Origin: Flavobacteriaceae bacterium UBA3611
GTDB taxonomy: Bacteria > Bacteroidota > Bacteroidia > Flavobacteriales > Flavobacteriaceae
NCBI GenBank assembly: GCA_002375495.1
Contig: DFLU01000012.1
Span: 159,033 to 223,032, forward strand
Direction: 5' to 3'
Length of the DNA stretch: 64,000 nucleotides
Part shown: in pieces, positions 16,994 through 26,440 of the stretch
Layout: each line of letters begins with the position of its first letter
Numbering within the stretch: the first letter of the stretch is position 1
Program-made: the position numbers and the translations under genes
Notes under the pieces: generated by a model
What the model was told of the DNA's origin: nothing
Seen by the model: only the letters and a program-made list of their open reading frames with translations
Databases searched by the model: none

Positions 16994-18984
16994 TTTTTTA
17001 TAAACTTTTTAGCAAGCACTTTACCATCTGCATATATCTTTACAAAGTAAGTTCCACTTTGTAAGTTAGAAACATTAACTACTGAGATGTTGGATGTAGC
17101 GTACACCCGTCGGCCGTAAATATCATATATTTCTAACGTCCCCGATTCTACCCCCTCAATGAAAAGCTCTTCTTCAACGGGATTCGGATACATGGTTATC
17201 TCTGAAATATCATCATCAGTTACGCCCAAAACAAACCCACAGCTCTCTGCTACTTCAATCGCGTTTGCACAACCTAGCGCATTGTTTTCAATATGGTGTA
17301 AATTATAGCTTTGGTTTACTTGTAAAAATTCACAAACGCTCTGTACGTTGCAAACCGAAAGATTCGGGTTGTTCTCAAAAGATACACTAAAGAAAGATGT
17401 TGGATCTAGGTTGTCTAAACCAGATGCCGAACTAAGTATAGCATTTCCATCAACTTGAAGATAGCCATTTGGTGAATACCCTAATCGTGTGAGGTTGGTA
17501 AACCCTTCTAAGTTTTCAAGGTTTGGGTTATCTTTAATGTCAAGAGAACCGTTTAAGTTATCAATACTGCTAAAGACATCCACATCAGTAATGTTCAGGC
17601 CCACAAGTGAAAGTCCCCCTCCCACGTTAATTAACTGGGAAAAGTCATTTAGGTTTGAAATGGGCAAGTTTTCGAGGTGTAAAGTTCTAACAGATGTTAT
17701 ATTTCGTACTCCGGCAACAGATGACAATAATGGGTTATCTATTAATTTTAAATCATATAAAGTTGTTTGATTCTCTAAAAAATCAATATTCTGCAACTGG
17801 GTATTTTGTATTAAAATATGCCCAATTTGGTCTTCTAGAACTGGTAACTGGGCAATACTTGCTAATGATGGTAAATCGTATAGGTAAAAATTTCTTCCAA
17901 CAGCATCTAGACTATTGAACCCAATAATTTCAACCAAATTTGGACTTCCAGATACTTCAAAATCGTCTTCTATATCTTCTAAATCCTCAAATGCGTCAAA
18001 TTCGGTTAAACTACTATTGTTTGATATCTCCAGACTTTTCACATTATCTAGATTAGCAAAACCCACAATGCCCTGCAATTGAGGGTTGTTTGAAATTAAC
18101 AAGCTCTCTCCAACACTTGAGAGTATATCGAAACGAGGTAGGCTCAACAAATTATCGTTATTGGTGATTGTGAAATTTTCAGTCACAGAGAAATTGCTAT
18201 CGAAACCATTAACCGTTGTTAAAGAAGGGTTTCCGGAAATCTCAAAATTTCTTCCCACCTTAAAAAAGCTTTGTCCAGCCGATATGGATTGGAGCGTTTG
18301 ATTATCTTTAATTGAAAAATATTGTTCTATACGAACTAAATTCGAAAAAGCATCTATGCTTTGTAGTTGGTTGTTATTGGAAATTTCAATGCTCTTATTT
18401 ACAGTAATCAAGCTTTGAAAAGAAGGTAAATTTATTAGTCCGTTATTTTTAAATTTTAGCTCGCACACTTCTTTTAGAGAATTGAAGCCTGAAATAGTTA
18501 CTAAATTAGGGTTGTTTAAAATTTCTAACCCCTCGCATTGGCTATAGACACCTATTTCTTCTATATTATTAAATCCTGATATGGTGGTGAGGCTCTGATT
18601 GGATGCTATGTAAATACCACTAGTTACTTCGGGATATGTAGGAGAACAAGAAATCCTTTCCAAACTGTTATTATTTACAATTCGTAATTGTAATAAAACC
18701 TCAAGATTTTCTAGGAGACCATCTACATTTACCAAACTCGGACAATTTTCTATTTGAAGACTCCACACCATTTCAAGCTGTGACAACCCATCAAGGTTTG
18801 TGATATTATTTCCTTCGATCTTTAGCGAAGCAGGGAGTTCGGTACAATTTGGATAATTGGATGAAAAATTGTCTATTTCCTGTTGGGTCGAGAGCACAAG
18901 TAAGCTCGTCGGGCAGTCCTGTGCCAATCCTACGCTACTGCAGAGTAATAGAACTCCAAAAAAATAAATTTTAAATAGTTTCAT
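16990..18984 (-). CDS. T9SS-secreted receptor-L-domain / leucine-rich repeat protein
   Basis: About 664 residues from the ATG at 18984 (upstream ATGs at 19005 and 18990 are alternatives). A signal peptide ends near VGLAQ. The body is a beta-solenoid of roughly 22-28-residue repeats with the rhythm L.I.NN..L..I.GF..L, as in receptor L-domains. The last 75 residues are a type A sorting domain beginning with MYPNPVEEELFIEG and ending in LAKKFIKK, so it should be exported by the type IX system and anchored or released at the surface. It is translationally coupled to the first IPT lipoprotein and overlaps the upstream polymerase-like gene by 14 bases. The ligand is unknown. Confidence 0.8.
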   Translation of the reverse strand: MKLFKIYFFGVLLLCSSVGLAQDCPTSLLVLSTQQEIDNFSSNYPNCTELPASLKIEGNNITNLDGLSQLEMVWSLQIENCPSLVNVDGLLENLEVLLQLRIVNNNSLERISCSPTYPEVTSGIYIASNQSLTTISGFNNIEEIGVYSQCEGLEILNNPNLVTISGFNSLKEVCELKFKNNGLINLPSFQSLITVNKSIEISNNNQLQSIDAFSNLVRIEQYFSIKDNQTLQSISAGQSFFKVGRNFEISGNPSLTTVNGFDSNFSVTENFTITNNDNLLSLPRFDILSSVGESLLISNNPQLQGIVGFANLDNVKSLEISNNSSLTEFDAFEDLEDIEDDFEVSGSPNLVEIIGFNSLDAVGRNFYLYDLPSLASIAQLPVLEDQIGHILIQNTQLQNIDFLENQTTLYDLKLIDNPLLSSVAGVRNITSVRTLHLENLPISNLNDFSQLINVGGGLSLVGLNITDVDVFSSIDNLNGSLDIKDNPNLENLEGFTNLTRLGYSPNGYLQVDGNAILSSASGLDNLDPTSFFSVSFENNPNLSVCNVQSVCEFLQVNQSYNLHHIENNALGCANAIEVAESCGFVLGVTDDDISEITMYPNPVEEELFIEGVESGTLEIYDIYGRRVYATSNISVVNVSNLQSGTYFVKIYADGKVLAKKFIKK

Positions 18985-20158
18985 AGTAATCATTTCTTGT
19001 TTCAAAATACCCTTTTATCAACACCAAATAAAACGCCATCATGGTTTCGTAAAAGAAGTTGGCGCTAAATGCCATCAGTATAAAGGTGCCTATCAAAAAG
19101 ATAGTTGTAACGGTATTTATTTTAAAAGTTACGAATAATTTCCAAAATATAAAGAAATAGACGGCTGTTCCTAGTATTCCGAAGAAATACAAAAGGTCCA
19201 ACACCCCAAATTGGCTGCGGTAGTGCATATCGTATCCGCCGCCAAATAAGTAATTGCGCCAGGTCCATTTTTCTTGTACTAATGGTAAGAGTTCTTCCAG
19301 CAAATGCTGGTCGCGCAAAGAGACCATCGCAGAGAATAATCCGCGTTCTTGATACACCGCGTTCAATGCATCCGACTTCGACATTGCCCAGACTAAAATA
19401 TCGGTAAAGAACAGAATACTTAATACAGCCACACAAGTGATTAATAACCAGTGCCACTTGTTTTTGTACCCTTTTTTGAGTATCCAAATATACATGGCGA
19501 TAAAAACGATGCCCAAAAACATCGCTTTGGTGCCTAATAGCAACGAAGCAAGAAACACGATGACGAAGGCCATCCATTTGTTCTTTTTCAGTAGAAAGCA
19601 TTCCGTAGCATAGTAAAATAGTGCAATCCAATAAATATAAGTGCCCGCGCCAGAACGTAAGATGAGGCCGTTAACCCCAAACCTTTTTCCGTAGCCGTAA
19701 TAGGTGTTGAATAGGTTGAGCTCAAAAATAAAACCGACAAAAATTAGTATGGAGTTTACAATCATAAACACCTCAAAAACCTTAAAAAAGAAGGGGTAAT
19801 ATTTCTTTACATCGGTAATGGTGGTGACATAAATCAAAGCTAAAATTACATAGAGGTACCTATCTAGAAACAAAGCGTTCTTTTTCAGCAAATCGAATGG
19901 AACCCAACCCAATTGACCCAGCATAAATATGACAGTTAACAGCACAACAGGCCACAATTTCAGTAGGCTGTTTCGGGCAATTTGTATCACAAAAAACACT
20001 TGTAGCAATAGCTTTAACGCTGCCGAAATCTTAAAGAAGTGCCAGTACTCTTTTAAGCATATTTTGTAGATAAATTCGGTAACCACTAATAGTACAAACA
20101 AAAGTACCAACGGGTTCCCCAGCACCTTTTTACTTATGTTCACTATTCTTGCTATCAT
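18971..20158 (-). CDS. Wzy-like polysaccharide polymerase candidate
   Basis: About 395 residues from the ATG at 20158, chosen because the ATG at 20200 would overlap the upstream gene by 71 bases. It has ten to twelve hydrophobic segments and one long periplasmic loop (about residues 270-335) containing ERGLFSAMVSLRDQHL and LFGGGYDMHYRSQFG, followed by DLLYFFGILGTAVYF. This layout is typical of Wzy polymerases, whose sequences are poorly conserved. It is the second of four such genes in the locus. It overlaps its neighbours on both sides, consistent with one transcript. Confidence 0.65.
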   Translation of the reverse strand: MIARIVNISKKVLGNPLVLLFVLLVVTEFIYKICLKEYWHFFKISAALKLLLQVFFVIQIARNSLLKLWPVVLLTVIFMLGQLGWVPFDLLKKNALFLDRYLYVILALIYVTTITDVKKYYPFFFKVFEVFMIVNSILIFVGFIFELNLFNTYYGYGKRFGVNGLILRSGAGTYIYWIALFYYATECFLLKKNKWMAFVIVFLASLLLGTKAMFLGIVFIAMYIWILKKGYKNKWHWLLITCVAVLSILFFTDILVWAMSKSDALNAVYQERGLFSAMVSLRDQHLLEELLPLVQEKWTWRNYLFGGGYDMHYRSQFGVLDLLYFFGILGTAVYFFIFWKLFVTFKINTVTTIFLIGTFILMAFSANFFYETMMAFYLVLIKGYFETRNDYYETI

Positions 20159-21893
20159 ACCATATAAAAAATGAATACCACACGCTAAACAATACCACAC
20201 CCGATTGTCTCGAAAGATACGATTCTACCAGCATGGCTACGCACATATATAGTGCAAACAGCGTGGCTTTGGGGTAACGTACCGCCAAGGGGGTTCCTAA
20301 AACTATTAAAAATAGTACCACCACCAACACTCCGTACCCCAATAAAAACTCTAAGTATTGGTTGTGCGCGTTGTAACGCCTGTATTTTATCTGCGAGTCT
20401 ACATCAATCCGGTTTGCCAATGCAGTACGTATATTATGGAGTCCGATACCCGTTGCCCAATTTTCTTTGCCTATTGCTATCGCTTGTTGCCACAAGGCTG
20501 GTCTTGCATCTAGTTTTTGGTCTTCATTGGTGAAGAGGGTATTTTTTATATTTTCTTGTAGTGCTTGAGATTGTGAAACCCAGATGATGCCTCCTACGAG
20601 CAACACGGCACCTATTGAAATGTAATAGGTTCTTATTTTCTTCGGAAATTTTAGTACGGTGAGAACTGATAGTAGTACCAAGCCCATCAACAATGGGAGT
20701 CTTGCCTGTGACAAATACATAAACACAAAGGCAAACACTGTAAACGCAAACATGCCCCAGGTGGGTCTCTTTCGAGCATATTGAAAAAGTAAGGCTGCAA
20801 TGACAAATCCGGCCAAATAACTGGAGTGCCAATACTGTTCTACCGTTTCAAAGAAGAAATCCCCAAAATTATACGTAGTAGTTAGTTGAAAGTATCTGGA
20901 AACAATGGCGATACTAAGCAAGATGAGATACGAAAAAACAGTGATTTTAAAAACCTCCATACAGGCTGAAAGCTCATTTTTCGTGATCCCTACAAACACA
21001 AATGGTGCTAGTATAAAATAGATATAATCTCCAAAGTCAGTACCAAAGCGAGTAGAATGCGCAACAAGGTTTACCAACGTAATTGCAAAGAATAGCACAA
21101 AGAGTGGGATAAATTTTCGAAGGGGTTTTAGGTTAAAGTCACTACGCTTTGTCACAAAATGAACAATGGCTAACGCTACAGAGACTGCCATTAACACATG
21201 TGAGATGATGAGCCAAAAAGGTAAAAGCACCATCCATAGGTAGAGTAAATACATTCTAGCCTTGTAGATGAAGGGACCTTCAATCTTTAATTCTATTACA
21301 AACGTCCTGATTTTCTCAGTGTAGATTTTTCCGAAGAGAATAAAGACTAATAAAAGCCCGAGTGAAATTGCCCAATGAAGAGGTGTAAACTTTTTTGTAC
21401 GGCCCAACTTTTCAAATTCCAAAACATCTAACATCAACCAGCCGTTTGCATCACGGGTGGAAGTTGCCGATACTGATTCATTGTTAATAGTCGGAGTGAT
21501 ATTCTCACTAGAGTATGCTATAAGTTTATTTAGGTCATCAAAATACCATGTTGTGTCTCCTGCGGAAATCTGAATATCTGAAATTCCGAAAGTGCCGCGA
21601 TCACTCCAGCTGTAATAACATCCTAAAAATTGCAAGCCATTTGGGGTATCAATTTCGGTTGTAATAGTTTTAGGAATACCGGGAAGAACCTGAACCGATT
21701 TGGTTCTAAGTTGATCTTCGCTATGTTTTGGCGTATAAACAAACCATGTGAAGGTTTCAAAGTTTGATGAAGCTGTGTATTGAACTGTTATTGGCTTGTA
21801 TTCCTTTTGATACAAGAAAAAGGCATGGAATACATTCAGCAATAGAACGGCCAACAGGCTATATCCTATACTACGGCTCCATTTGCTTCCCAT
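20130..21893 (-). CDS. O-antigen ligase family protein with N-terminal extracytoplasmic domain
   Basis: 587 residues, much longer than the roughly 400 of usual WaaL/Wzy proteins. One membrane segment near the N-terminus is followed by about 140 soluble residues with beta character (about 33-172), then a membrane segment near 180 and nine or more further segments. The Wzy_C loop carries GIGLHNIRTALANR and then NAHNQYLEFLLGYGVL near residue 514, the ligase signature. The soluble insert resembles no family I know and could recognise the acceptor or chain. It starts five bases after the acetyltransferase gene and overlaps the next gene. Confidence 0.75.
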   Translation of the reverse strand: MGSKWSRSIGYSLLAVLLLNVFHAFFLYQKEYKPITVQYTASSNFETFTWFVYTPKHSEDQLRTKSVQVLPGIPKTITTEIDTPNGLQFLGCYYSWSDRGTFGISDIQISAGDTTWYFDDLNKLIAYSSENITPTINNESVSATSTRDANGWLMLDVLEFEKLGRTKKFTPLHWAISLGLLLVFILFGKIYTEKIRTFVIELKIEGPFIYKARMYLLYLWMVLLPFWLIISHVLMAVSVALAIVHFVTKRSDFNLKPLRKFIPLFVLFFAITLVNLVAHSTRFGTDFGDYIYFILAPFVFVGITKNELSACMEVFKITVFSYLILLSIAIVSRYFQLTTTYNFGDFFFETVEQYWHSSYLAGFVIAALLFQYARKRPTWGMFAFTVFAFVFMYLSQARLPLLMGLVLLSVLTVLKFPKKIRTYYISIGAVLLVGGIIWVSQSQALQENIKNTLFTNEDQKLDARPALWQQAIAIGKENWATGIGLHNIRTALANRIDVDSQIKYRRYNAHNQYLEFLLGYGVLVVVLFLIVLGTPLAVRYPKATLFALYMCVAMLVESYLSRQSGVVLFSVWYSFFIWYDSKNSEHK

Positions 21894-21898
21894 GTTGA

Positions 21899-22414
21899 TT
21901 ATGTTCTTTTTCTAATTTCCTTTGCCGGTATACCCCCTACAATGGTAAATGGTGCTACATTTTTAGTCACTACTGCATTGGCCCCCACAATAGAACCTTC
22001 GCCCACAGTAATTCCTGGGAGCACCACTACATTTCGTCCCAACCACACATTGTTTTCAATAGTTACTGGTTTTGTGTCTGTGTCGCCCGCCAGTACCATG
22101 GGGATGTCTGTACGTGTATGTTCATGGGTATTGGTGTAAATAGCCACATAGGGTGCCATCATTACGTGGTTGCCCACAGTAATCTTTCCTTGCAGAAAAA
22201 CATGTTCGTTAATACGAGCATACGTCCCGATTTTAAGCTGCCTTGCATCAGAAATATATATTCCGTTTTCAAATTTTGAATTGGAATCGTTGGGCATCAA
22301 CTTTAAAACCTTTGCCATATACCACCTTCGTACACTGTTAAAACCACTCCACAGTCTTGAGTGTGGAAGTTTCTGAATGAACAAGTAATAAATAACCAGT
22401 TTAAGCTTATGCAT
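21899..22414 (-). CDS. Left-handed beta-helix acyltransferase (WcaF/NodL-like)
   Basis: About 171 residues from the ATG at 22414, which gives an eight-base overlap with the upstream gene; ATGs at 22450 and 22444 are alternatives. Hexapeptide repeats run from about residue 60 to the end (KIGTYARINEHVFLQGKITVG, then IENNVWLGRNVVVLPG and GSIVGANAVV). The catalytic histidine is probably in YTNTHEHTR near residue 98. Such enzymes transfer acetyl from acetyl-CoA to sugar hydroxyls. Its place between a polymerase and a ligase suggests O-acetylation of the repeat unit. Confidence 0.8.
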   Translation of the reverse strand: MHKLKLVIYYLFIQKLPHSRLWSGFNSVRRWYMAKVLKLMPNDSNSKFENGIYISDARQLKIGTYARINEHVFLQGKITVGNHVMMAPYVAIYTNTHEHTRTDIPMVLAGDTDTKPVTIENNVWLGRNVVVLPGITVGEGSIVGANAVVTKNVAPFTIVGGIPAKEIRKRT

Positions 22415-23648
22415 ACCAATTTCTGAATTTAAATAGCGAGACATGCGCAATGATCATTCCTACAAACATCATGATCATAAACCCAAAGTTGTTCAGGAAC
22501 ATGGGGGTGAACATGCCCAGCGCAACTGTAAACAATAGCAAAAAGTTTTTTACGAATCTGCTCGGGCCATTGCGTTCTATCGTCTTTGCCTCGAACAATT
22601 TATAGATAAAAAAGAACAGTATAAAGATTCCTATTCCTATTTCAGTAAAAAGTGTGAACAAGAACGCATCATAAATAGGCCCGTTGCCGCCCAAGACCTT
22701 CCACCCAAGCATATCTTGCCCAACATTGTATCGGTCGTAAATGTCGGTCATCCAAAGTGACACCCTTGATCCAAAGGTTCCTGGGCCAGAACCGAAGGGA
22801 AAATGGTCTATATAAATTTCGGAGGCTTTCCGAACAATTTTCCACCGTATATAATCTTTATCTAAAGCAACGGCGTTGGCTTTTCCGAAGAATGCAATAT
22901 AATACACCACCAAACCTGCAAAAACGGTTGTAAAAAAGATAAGTCGCTTTAACCAACGGTTCAACAAATTTTTAGATGGGTAAGGGAAAAATACAAGGAA
23001 GACAAACATGAAGAATACTTCTTTCCTTGAAAAACTAAGCACGCCCAATACAATAGCGAGAATCAGATTAAAAACATGCCTTTTCTGAATGGTTTCTTTT
23101 AAAGCATAATGACAATAATGCCAAATGGCTACAAAAAGGGTGATAAAAATGGCCAGGCTGGGGCCGGACCCAAAAAAAGAAATCAAATAAAAATAGCCTA
23201 TTCCCCTTCTTACACTGTGTACGCCCATATAATTTCTGAAAACCGTATGGTTATAGGCCTCATACAGTGCTATAATGGCAATTACATATACAAATACCGC
23301 CATAATTCTTTTAAACGAAATCATGGTTTTTCTTTTTGCCTCTTCGGAAAGCGTCATGAAATAGAAAAAGTAAAAGAAAAACTGACTGTAAATCACCACC
23401 TGAAAAAACCCTAGCGGATAAATACCCCGGTACAAAACCAATAATGAACAATAGCCAATAAAACCGAACATGAGCAACGCAAGACTGTTCAATTTTTTTC
23501 TGTGCAGCAATACCACCATAAAGGCCACAAAAACGGAAATACTTAACAATTCGTTGAAAACGTTAATACTCCATCCGGCTTTTTTAGCCAATTTGTCGAT
23601 AAACGGCTGTAAAATGAGTAGTATAAAAAGTAAATTCCTTAGATGCAT
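22407..23648 (-). CDS. O-antigen polymerase-like membrane protein
   Basis: 413 residues with about ten to twelve membrane segments. A long periplasmic loop in the C-terminal half contains FPFGSGPGTFGSRVS (near residue 285) and is followed by FTEIGIGIFILFFF, a typical Wzy arrangement. It starts within a ten-base overlap of the upstream gene. It is the fourth polymerase/ligase-type protein in the locus and, by the GSGPGTFGS loop, the best candidate for the actual Wzy of the repeat unit, though this is inference. Confidence 0.7.
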   Translation of the reverse strand: MHLRNLLFILLILQPFIDKLAKKAGWSINVFNELLSISVFVAFMVVLLHRKKLNSLALLMFGFIGYCSLLVLYRGIYPLGFFQVVIYSQFFFYFFYFMTLSEEAKRKTMISFKRIMAVFVYVIAIIALYEAYNHTVFRNYMGVHSVRRGIGYFYLISFFGSGPSLAIFITLFVAIWHYCHYALKETIQKRHVFNLILAIVLGVLSFSRKEVFFMFVFLVFFPYPSKNLLNRWLKRLIFFTTVFAGLVVYYIAFFGKANAVALDKDYIRWKIVRKASEIYIDHFPFGSGPGTFGSRVSLWMTDIYDRYNVGQDMLGWKVLGGNGPIYDAFLFTLFTEIGIGIFILFFFIYKLFEAKTIERNGPSRFVKNFLLLFTVALGMFTPMFLNNFGFMIMMFVGMIIAHVSLFKFRNWYA

Positions 23649-24976
23649 AGCGCAGCTTTTTCTACATTATCGAAATAATTTTCGACAAAATAGGGTGTTT
23701 TAAAGGTGCCACCCTTCGCTAAATGTACTTCAGAAAGCGGTTCACCGTCCTTAATAATTGCAATATCTGAATTTTTTAAATCAAAGTATTTGTAAGGCAA
23801 ATCATCAATATTGAATAAAATCGGACTCGCACCCAAATAAATTCCCTCAACTACTGTGGTTGAAAAAATAGTGATGTTGTAATCGCACGCCTTAAGCACA
23901 TCGTATGTAGAAAGTTCTGGCAATATCAATACATTGTTTGCTTTAGTGTAGAGTTCAAATGTGGTGTTTGGTTGCTTTGGACGGACAATAAATAGCCAGG
24001 TCGGATTCGTTTCCGCTTGACTTTTTACCCATTCTAGTATGGTTTCATCTTTTATAGCTTGTAGGGTCACACAAAATAATTTTGCGTAGTTTTCTTTAAA
24101 GGCTGCCAATTGTTGCGGCAACGTTCTTTGTTTTACCAAATCGAGTTGTAGGCTCCCTACAGGAATTATGGATTGGCTATTGAAGATGAGGGACGATTGT
24201 TCTTCTAATTTTTCAGAAGCACCAAAGCTTATGAGATAATCGGGGTAGAACGTGGGGAATTTTTTTTGGGCATGGTAAAAAGGATGGGTGTGGCCTATAT
24301 ACCCATGTTGTGCCTCATATACAGGGATTGAAAGCTCCTTTGCCGCCATGACCTCACCTACCTTTGTAAAACTGCTCAGTACAAAAACGGCTTTTGGTTG
24401 TGCCTTTTTGAACAGTGACCTGTATGCCTTGTAAATCCCCAACTTCGCCTTTAGTTCTTTTTTGACGTTTAGCTGAATGCCGTGTTCTTCCAAAATCTGC
24501 GAAAGTAACTCCTCATTTCTTATGGTAACTTTTGTAAATGTTGTATGAAATCCTGCCCATAATTTCATGGGAAGGTCTGAGACCACATTTTTTGAATGCA
24601 CCTCACTTTTTGGTAAGTGGTGATCTATAGCCCATTCTATAAACAAACTTTTGTCAGCATTCAGCGCATCTGCCCATGCATCGTAATAAATGTCGAACAT
24701 CTTATCTCCAAGCTCGGTACGTTTGTCTGTATTATTGAAAAAGATATATTCAAACCGTGAAAGCCTGAACAAGTTGCCGATTCCGTAGAAAAAATTTTTA
24801 AACAATTGCAACTTGCTACGTGTGCGGAGTTTATTGCTATACTGAACCTTTTTTTGCATGGTCTTGAAATAGACCGCTTGTCTAATTAATGGCCATACTG
24901 GAGTACCGTCTGTAGTTACGATAGTCCCTACATCATACGTGCTTTCAATAAGTTCCAGTACATTTTTAGTGGCCAT
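23639..24976 (-). CDS. Putative surface-carbohydrate glycosyltransferase of unassigned family
   Basis: About 445 residues from the ATG at 24976, which overlaps the flippase stop by 11 bases; an ATG at 25036 is possible but would overlap by 71. No signal peptide is seen. The C-terminal half looks like a GT-B donor domain: YEAQHGYIGHTHPFY, PDYLISFGASEKL, IIPVGSLQLDLV and then STTVVEGIYLGASPILFN, a pattern shared with capsule polysaccharide and CDP-glycerol-type transferases. I do not recognise the exact family. Given the nonulosonate module just upstream, it is a candidate for the nonulosonosyl transferase. Acceptor and donor are untested. Confidence 0.5.
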   Translation of the reverse strand: MATKNVLELIESTYDVGTIVTTDGTPVWPLIRQAVYFKTMQKKVQYSNKLRTRSKLQLFKNFFYGIGNLFRLSRFEYIFFNNTDKRTELGDKMFDIYYDAWADALNADKSLFIEWAIDHHLPKSEVHSKNVVSDLPMKLWAGFHTTFTKVTIRNEELLSQILEEHGIQLNVKKELKAKLGIYKAYRSLFKKAQPKAVFVLSSFTKVGEVMAAKELSIPVYEAQHGYIGHTHPFYHAQKKFPTFYPDYLISFGASEKLEEQSSLIFNSQSIIPVGSLQLDLVKQRTLPQQLAAFKENYAKLFCVTLQAIKDETILEWVKSQAETNPTWLFIVRPKQPNTTFELYTKANNVLILPELSTYDVLKACDYNITIFSTTVVEGIYLGASPILFNIDDLPYKYFDLKNSDIAIIKDGEPLSEVHLAKGGTFKTPYFVENYFDNVEKAALCI

Positions 24977-26420
24977 TTCCTCTATTAATAAAACTTTTAA
25001 TGATGAGAAGGTTTTTGTAGACGATATACCCGCCAAAAATAGACAGAATTAGCAACTTAACACTAATTACAGCCCATAGATTGTACCCTTCGACATAAGG
25101 TTGTGTAAAGTACATTAGAGATGAAAGTCCGAAACCAACTAAAATGAGGGCGATAATTTTTTTAAGATTGTACGGGATGTGGTACAGTCGTTGGCTAAAG
25201 TAGAAAGTAAGCGCGGTAAAGAAGATTTTAGTTGCCAAACTAGCGATTGCAGCACCTAAAAAACCATACTCAATGATGAGGAAGTAGTTTAAAATAATAT
25301 TGACTACGGCGCCAGAAATAGTGAGTATGGGTAAGTATTTTGTCTTTTCAAGAAAAAACACACTACTAAACGTAAAGTAAAAGCCATTAATTACAAATGC
25401 TGTCGCCACAAGAGGAACTACAGTCCAAGACTCATGGTATTCTGGCTTACTGATTACCTTAAGTAATTCTGGTGCCAACCAACTTACTGCTACTGCTATT
25501 ACGACATAGAGCAAGACTATTTTTTGCGTAACAATAACAATATTCCGCTTGCTGTTGCCTTCATTTTTTACTTGGTCGAAGAACCATGGAGCATAGGCAG
25601 AGTTTACACCAAGCGATATCATGTTTACCACCTTCCCAATTTGAGAACCAACATCAAAAAGCGCTACCACGCTTAAAGAATTAATTGCATTTAGCATGAT
25701 ACGGTCTACCATGTTCATGGCCCAGCCAGACAAGTTGTGTGGCAATAATGGCAAGGAGTACTTCAACGCCTTCTTTAATAACTTCGGAATGAAACAAACA
25801 ACGATTTCACGTCTAAGTCCAACCAAACTCATTAGAAAAACTATAAAACTAGCGATGGCATTTGCCAGCAATGCGCCTTCAGCACCAAACCCGAAGCCTA
25901 GAATAAGTATCAGTGTAAGGCCAATCATAATTCCGAAGTAGGCAAAATCTAATATAGCGGCCTTTTTTGCTTGCTGTTTGGCTTTGAGTAGCGACTGATA
26001 GAAAAAATAGAGGGGTTGAAAAAAAATGCTAATCAACGAAAGTATTACATACGGATAGAAGTCAATGTTCTCAAAAAGTGGGTCTAGTAGCCACGGTTTG
26101 GCCAGCAGCATAATGGCGATTCCGAGCAGTGTAACGAACAATACAAATACCACGCTGGTACCGAACAACTTTTTCATGAAGGTGGGTTGTTCGTCTTTGT
26201 ACTCGTAATAATAAAATGCAGTAGAACCGCGCAGTGACAACCCAAATAGTAACACTAAAAAAGAAATTATTGCTGTCGCAGTACTAATAATTCCTAACTC
26301 TTCAGTAGCTAAGACAGTGGTGTAGACTGGTAGCAAGAAAAAGCCTAAGCCACGTTGTAATAACGTAAATACGCTATAAATAGCAGCATTCTTGGCAAGT
26401 TTGCTTTGCTTACGTTCCAT
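24966..26420 (-). CDS. Oligosaccharide flippase (Wzx family)
   Basis: 484 residues with twelve to fourteen membrane segments. The N-terminus (LAKNAAIYSVFTLLQRGLGFFLLP) is typical of MATE-like polysaccharide transporters. It should flip undecaprenyl-diphosphate-linked repeat units from the cytoplasmic to the periplasmic face. It is the only flippase in the window. It follows the KdsC-like phosphatase by 20 bases and is overlapped by the next gene, so it belongs to the same long minus-strand transcript. Confidence 0.85.
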   Translation of the reverse strand: MERKQSKLAKNAAIYSVFTLLQRGLGFFLLPVYTTVLATEELGIISTATAIISFLVLLFGLSLRGSTAFYYYEYKDEQPTFMKKLFGTSVVFVLFVTLLGIAIMLLAKPWLLDPLFENIDFYPYVILSLISIFFQPLYFFYQSLLKAKQQAKKAAILDFAYFGIMIGLTLILILGFGFGAEGALLANAIASFIVFLMSLVGLRREIVVCFIPKLLKKALKYSLPLLPHNLSGWAMNMVDRIMLNAINSLSVVALFDVGSQIGKVVNMISLGVNSAYAPWFFDQVKNEGNSKRNIVIVTQKIVLLYVVIAVAVSWLAPELLKVISKPEYHESWTVVPLVATAFVINGFYFTFSSVFFLEKTKYLPILTISGAVVNIILNYFLIIEYGFLGAAIASLATKIFFTALTFYFSQRLYHIPYNLKKIIALILVGFGLSSLMYFTQPYVEGYNLWAVISVKLLILSIFGGYIVYKNLLIIKSFINRGNGH

Positions 26421-26440
26421 TTAGCTGTTGGCTTGGGTAT

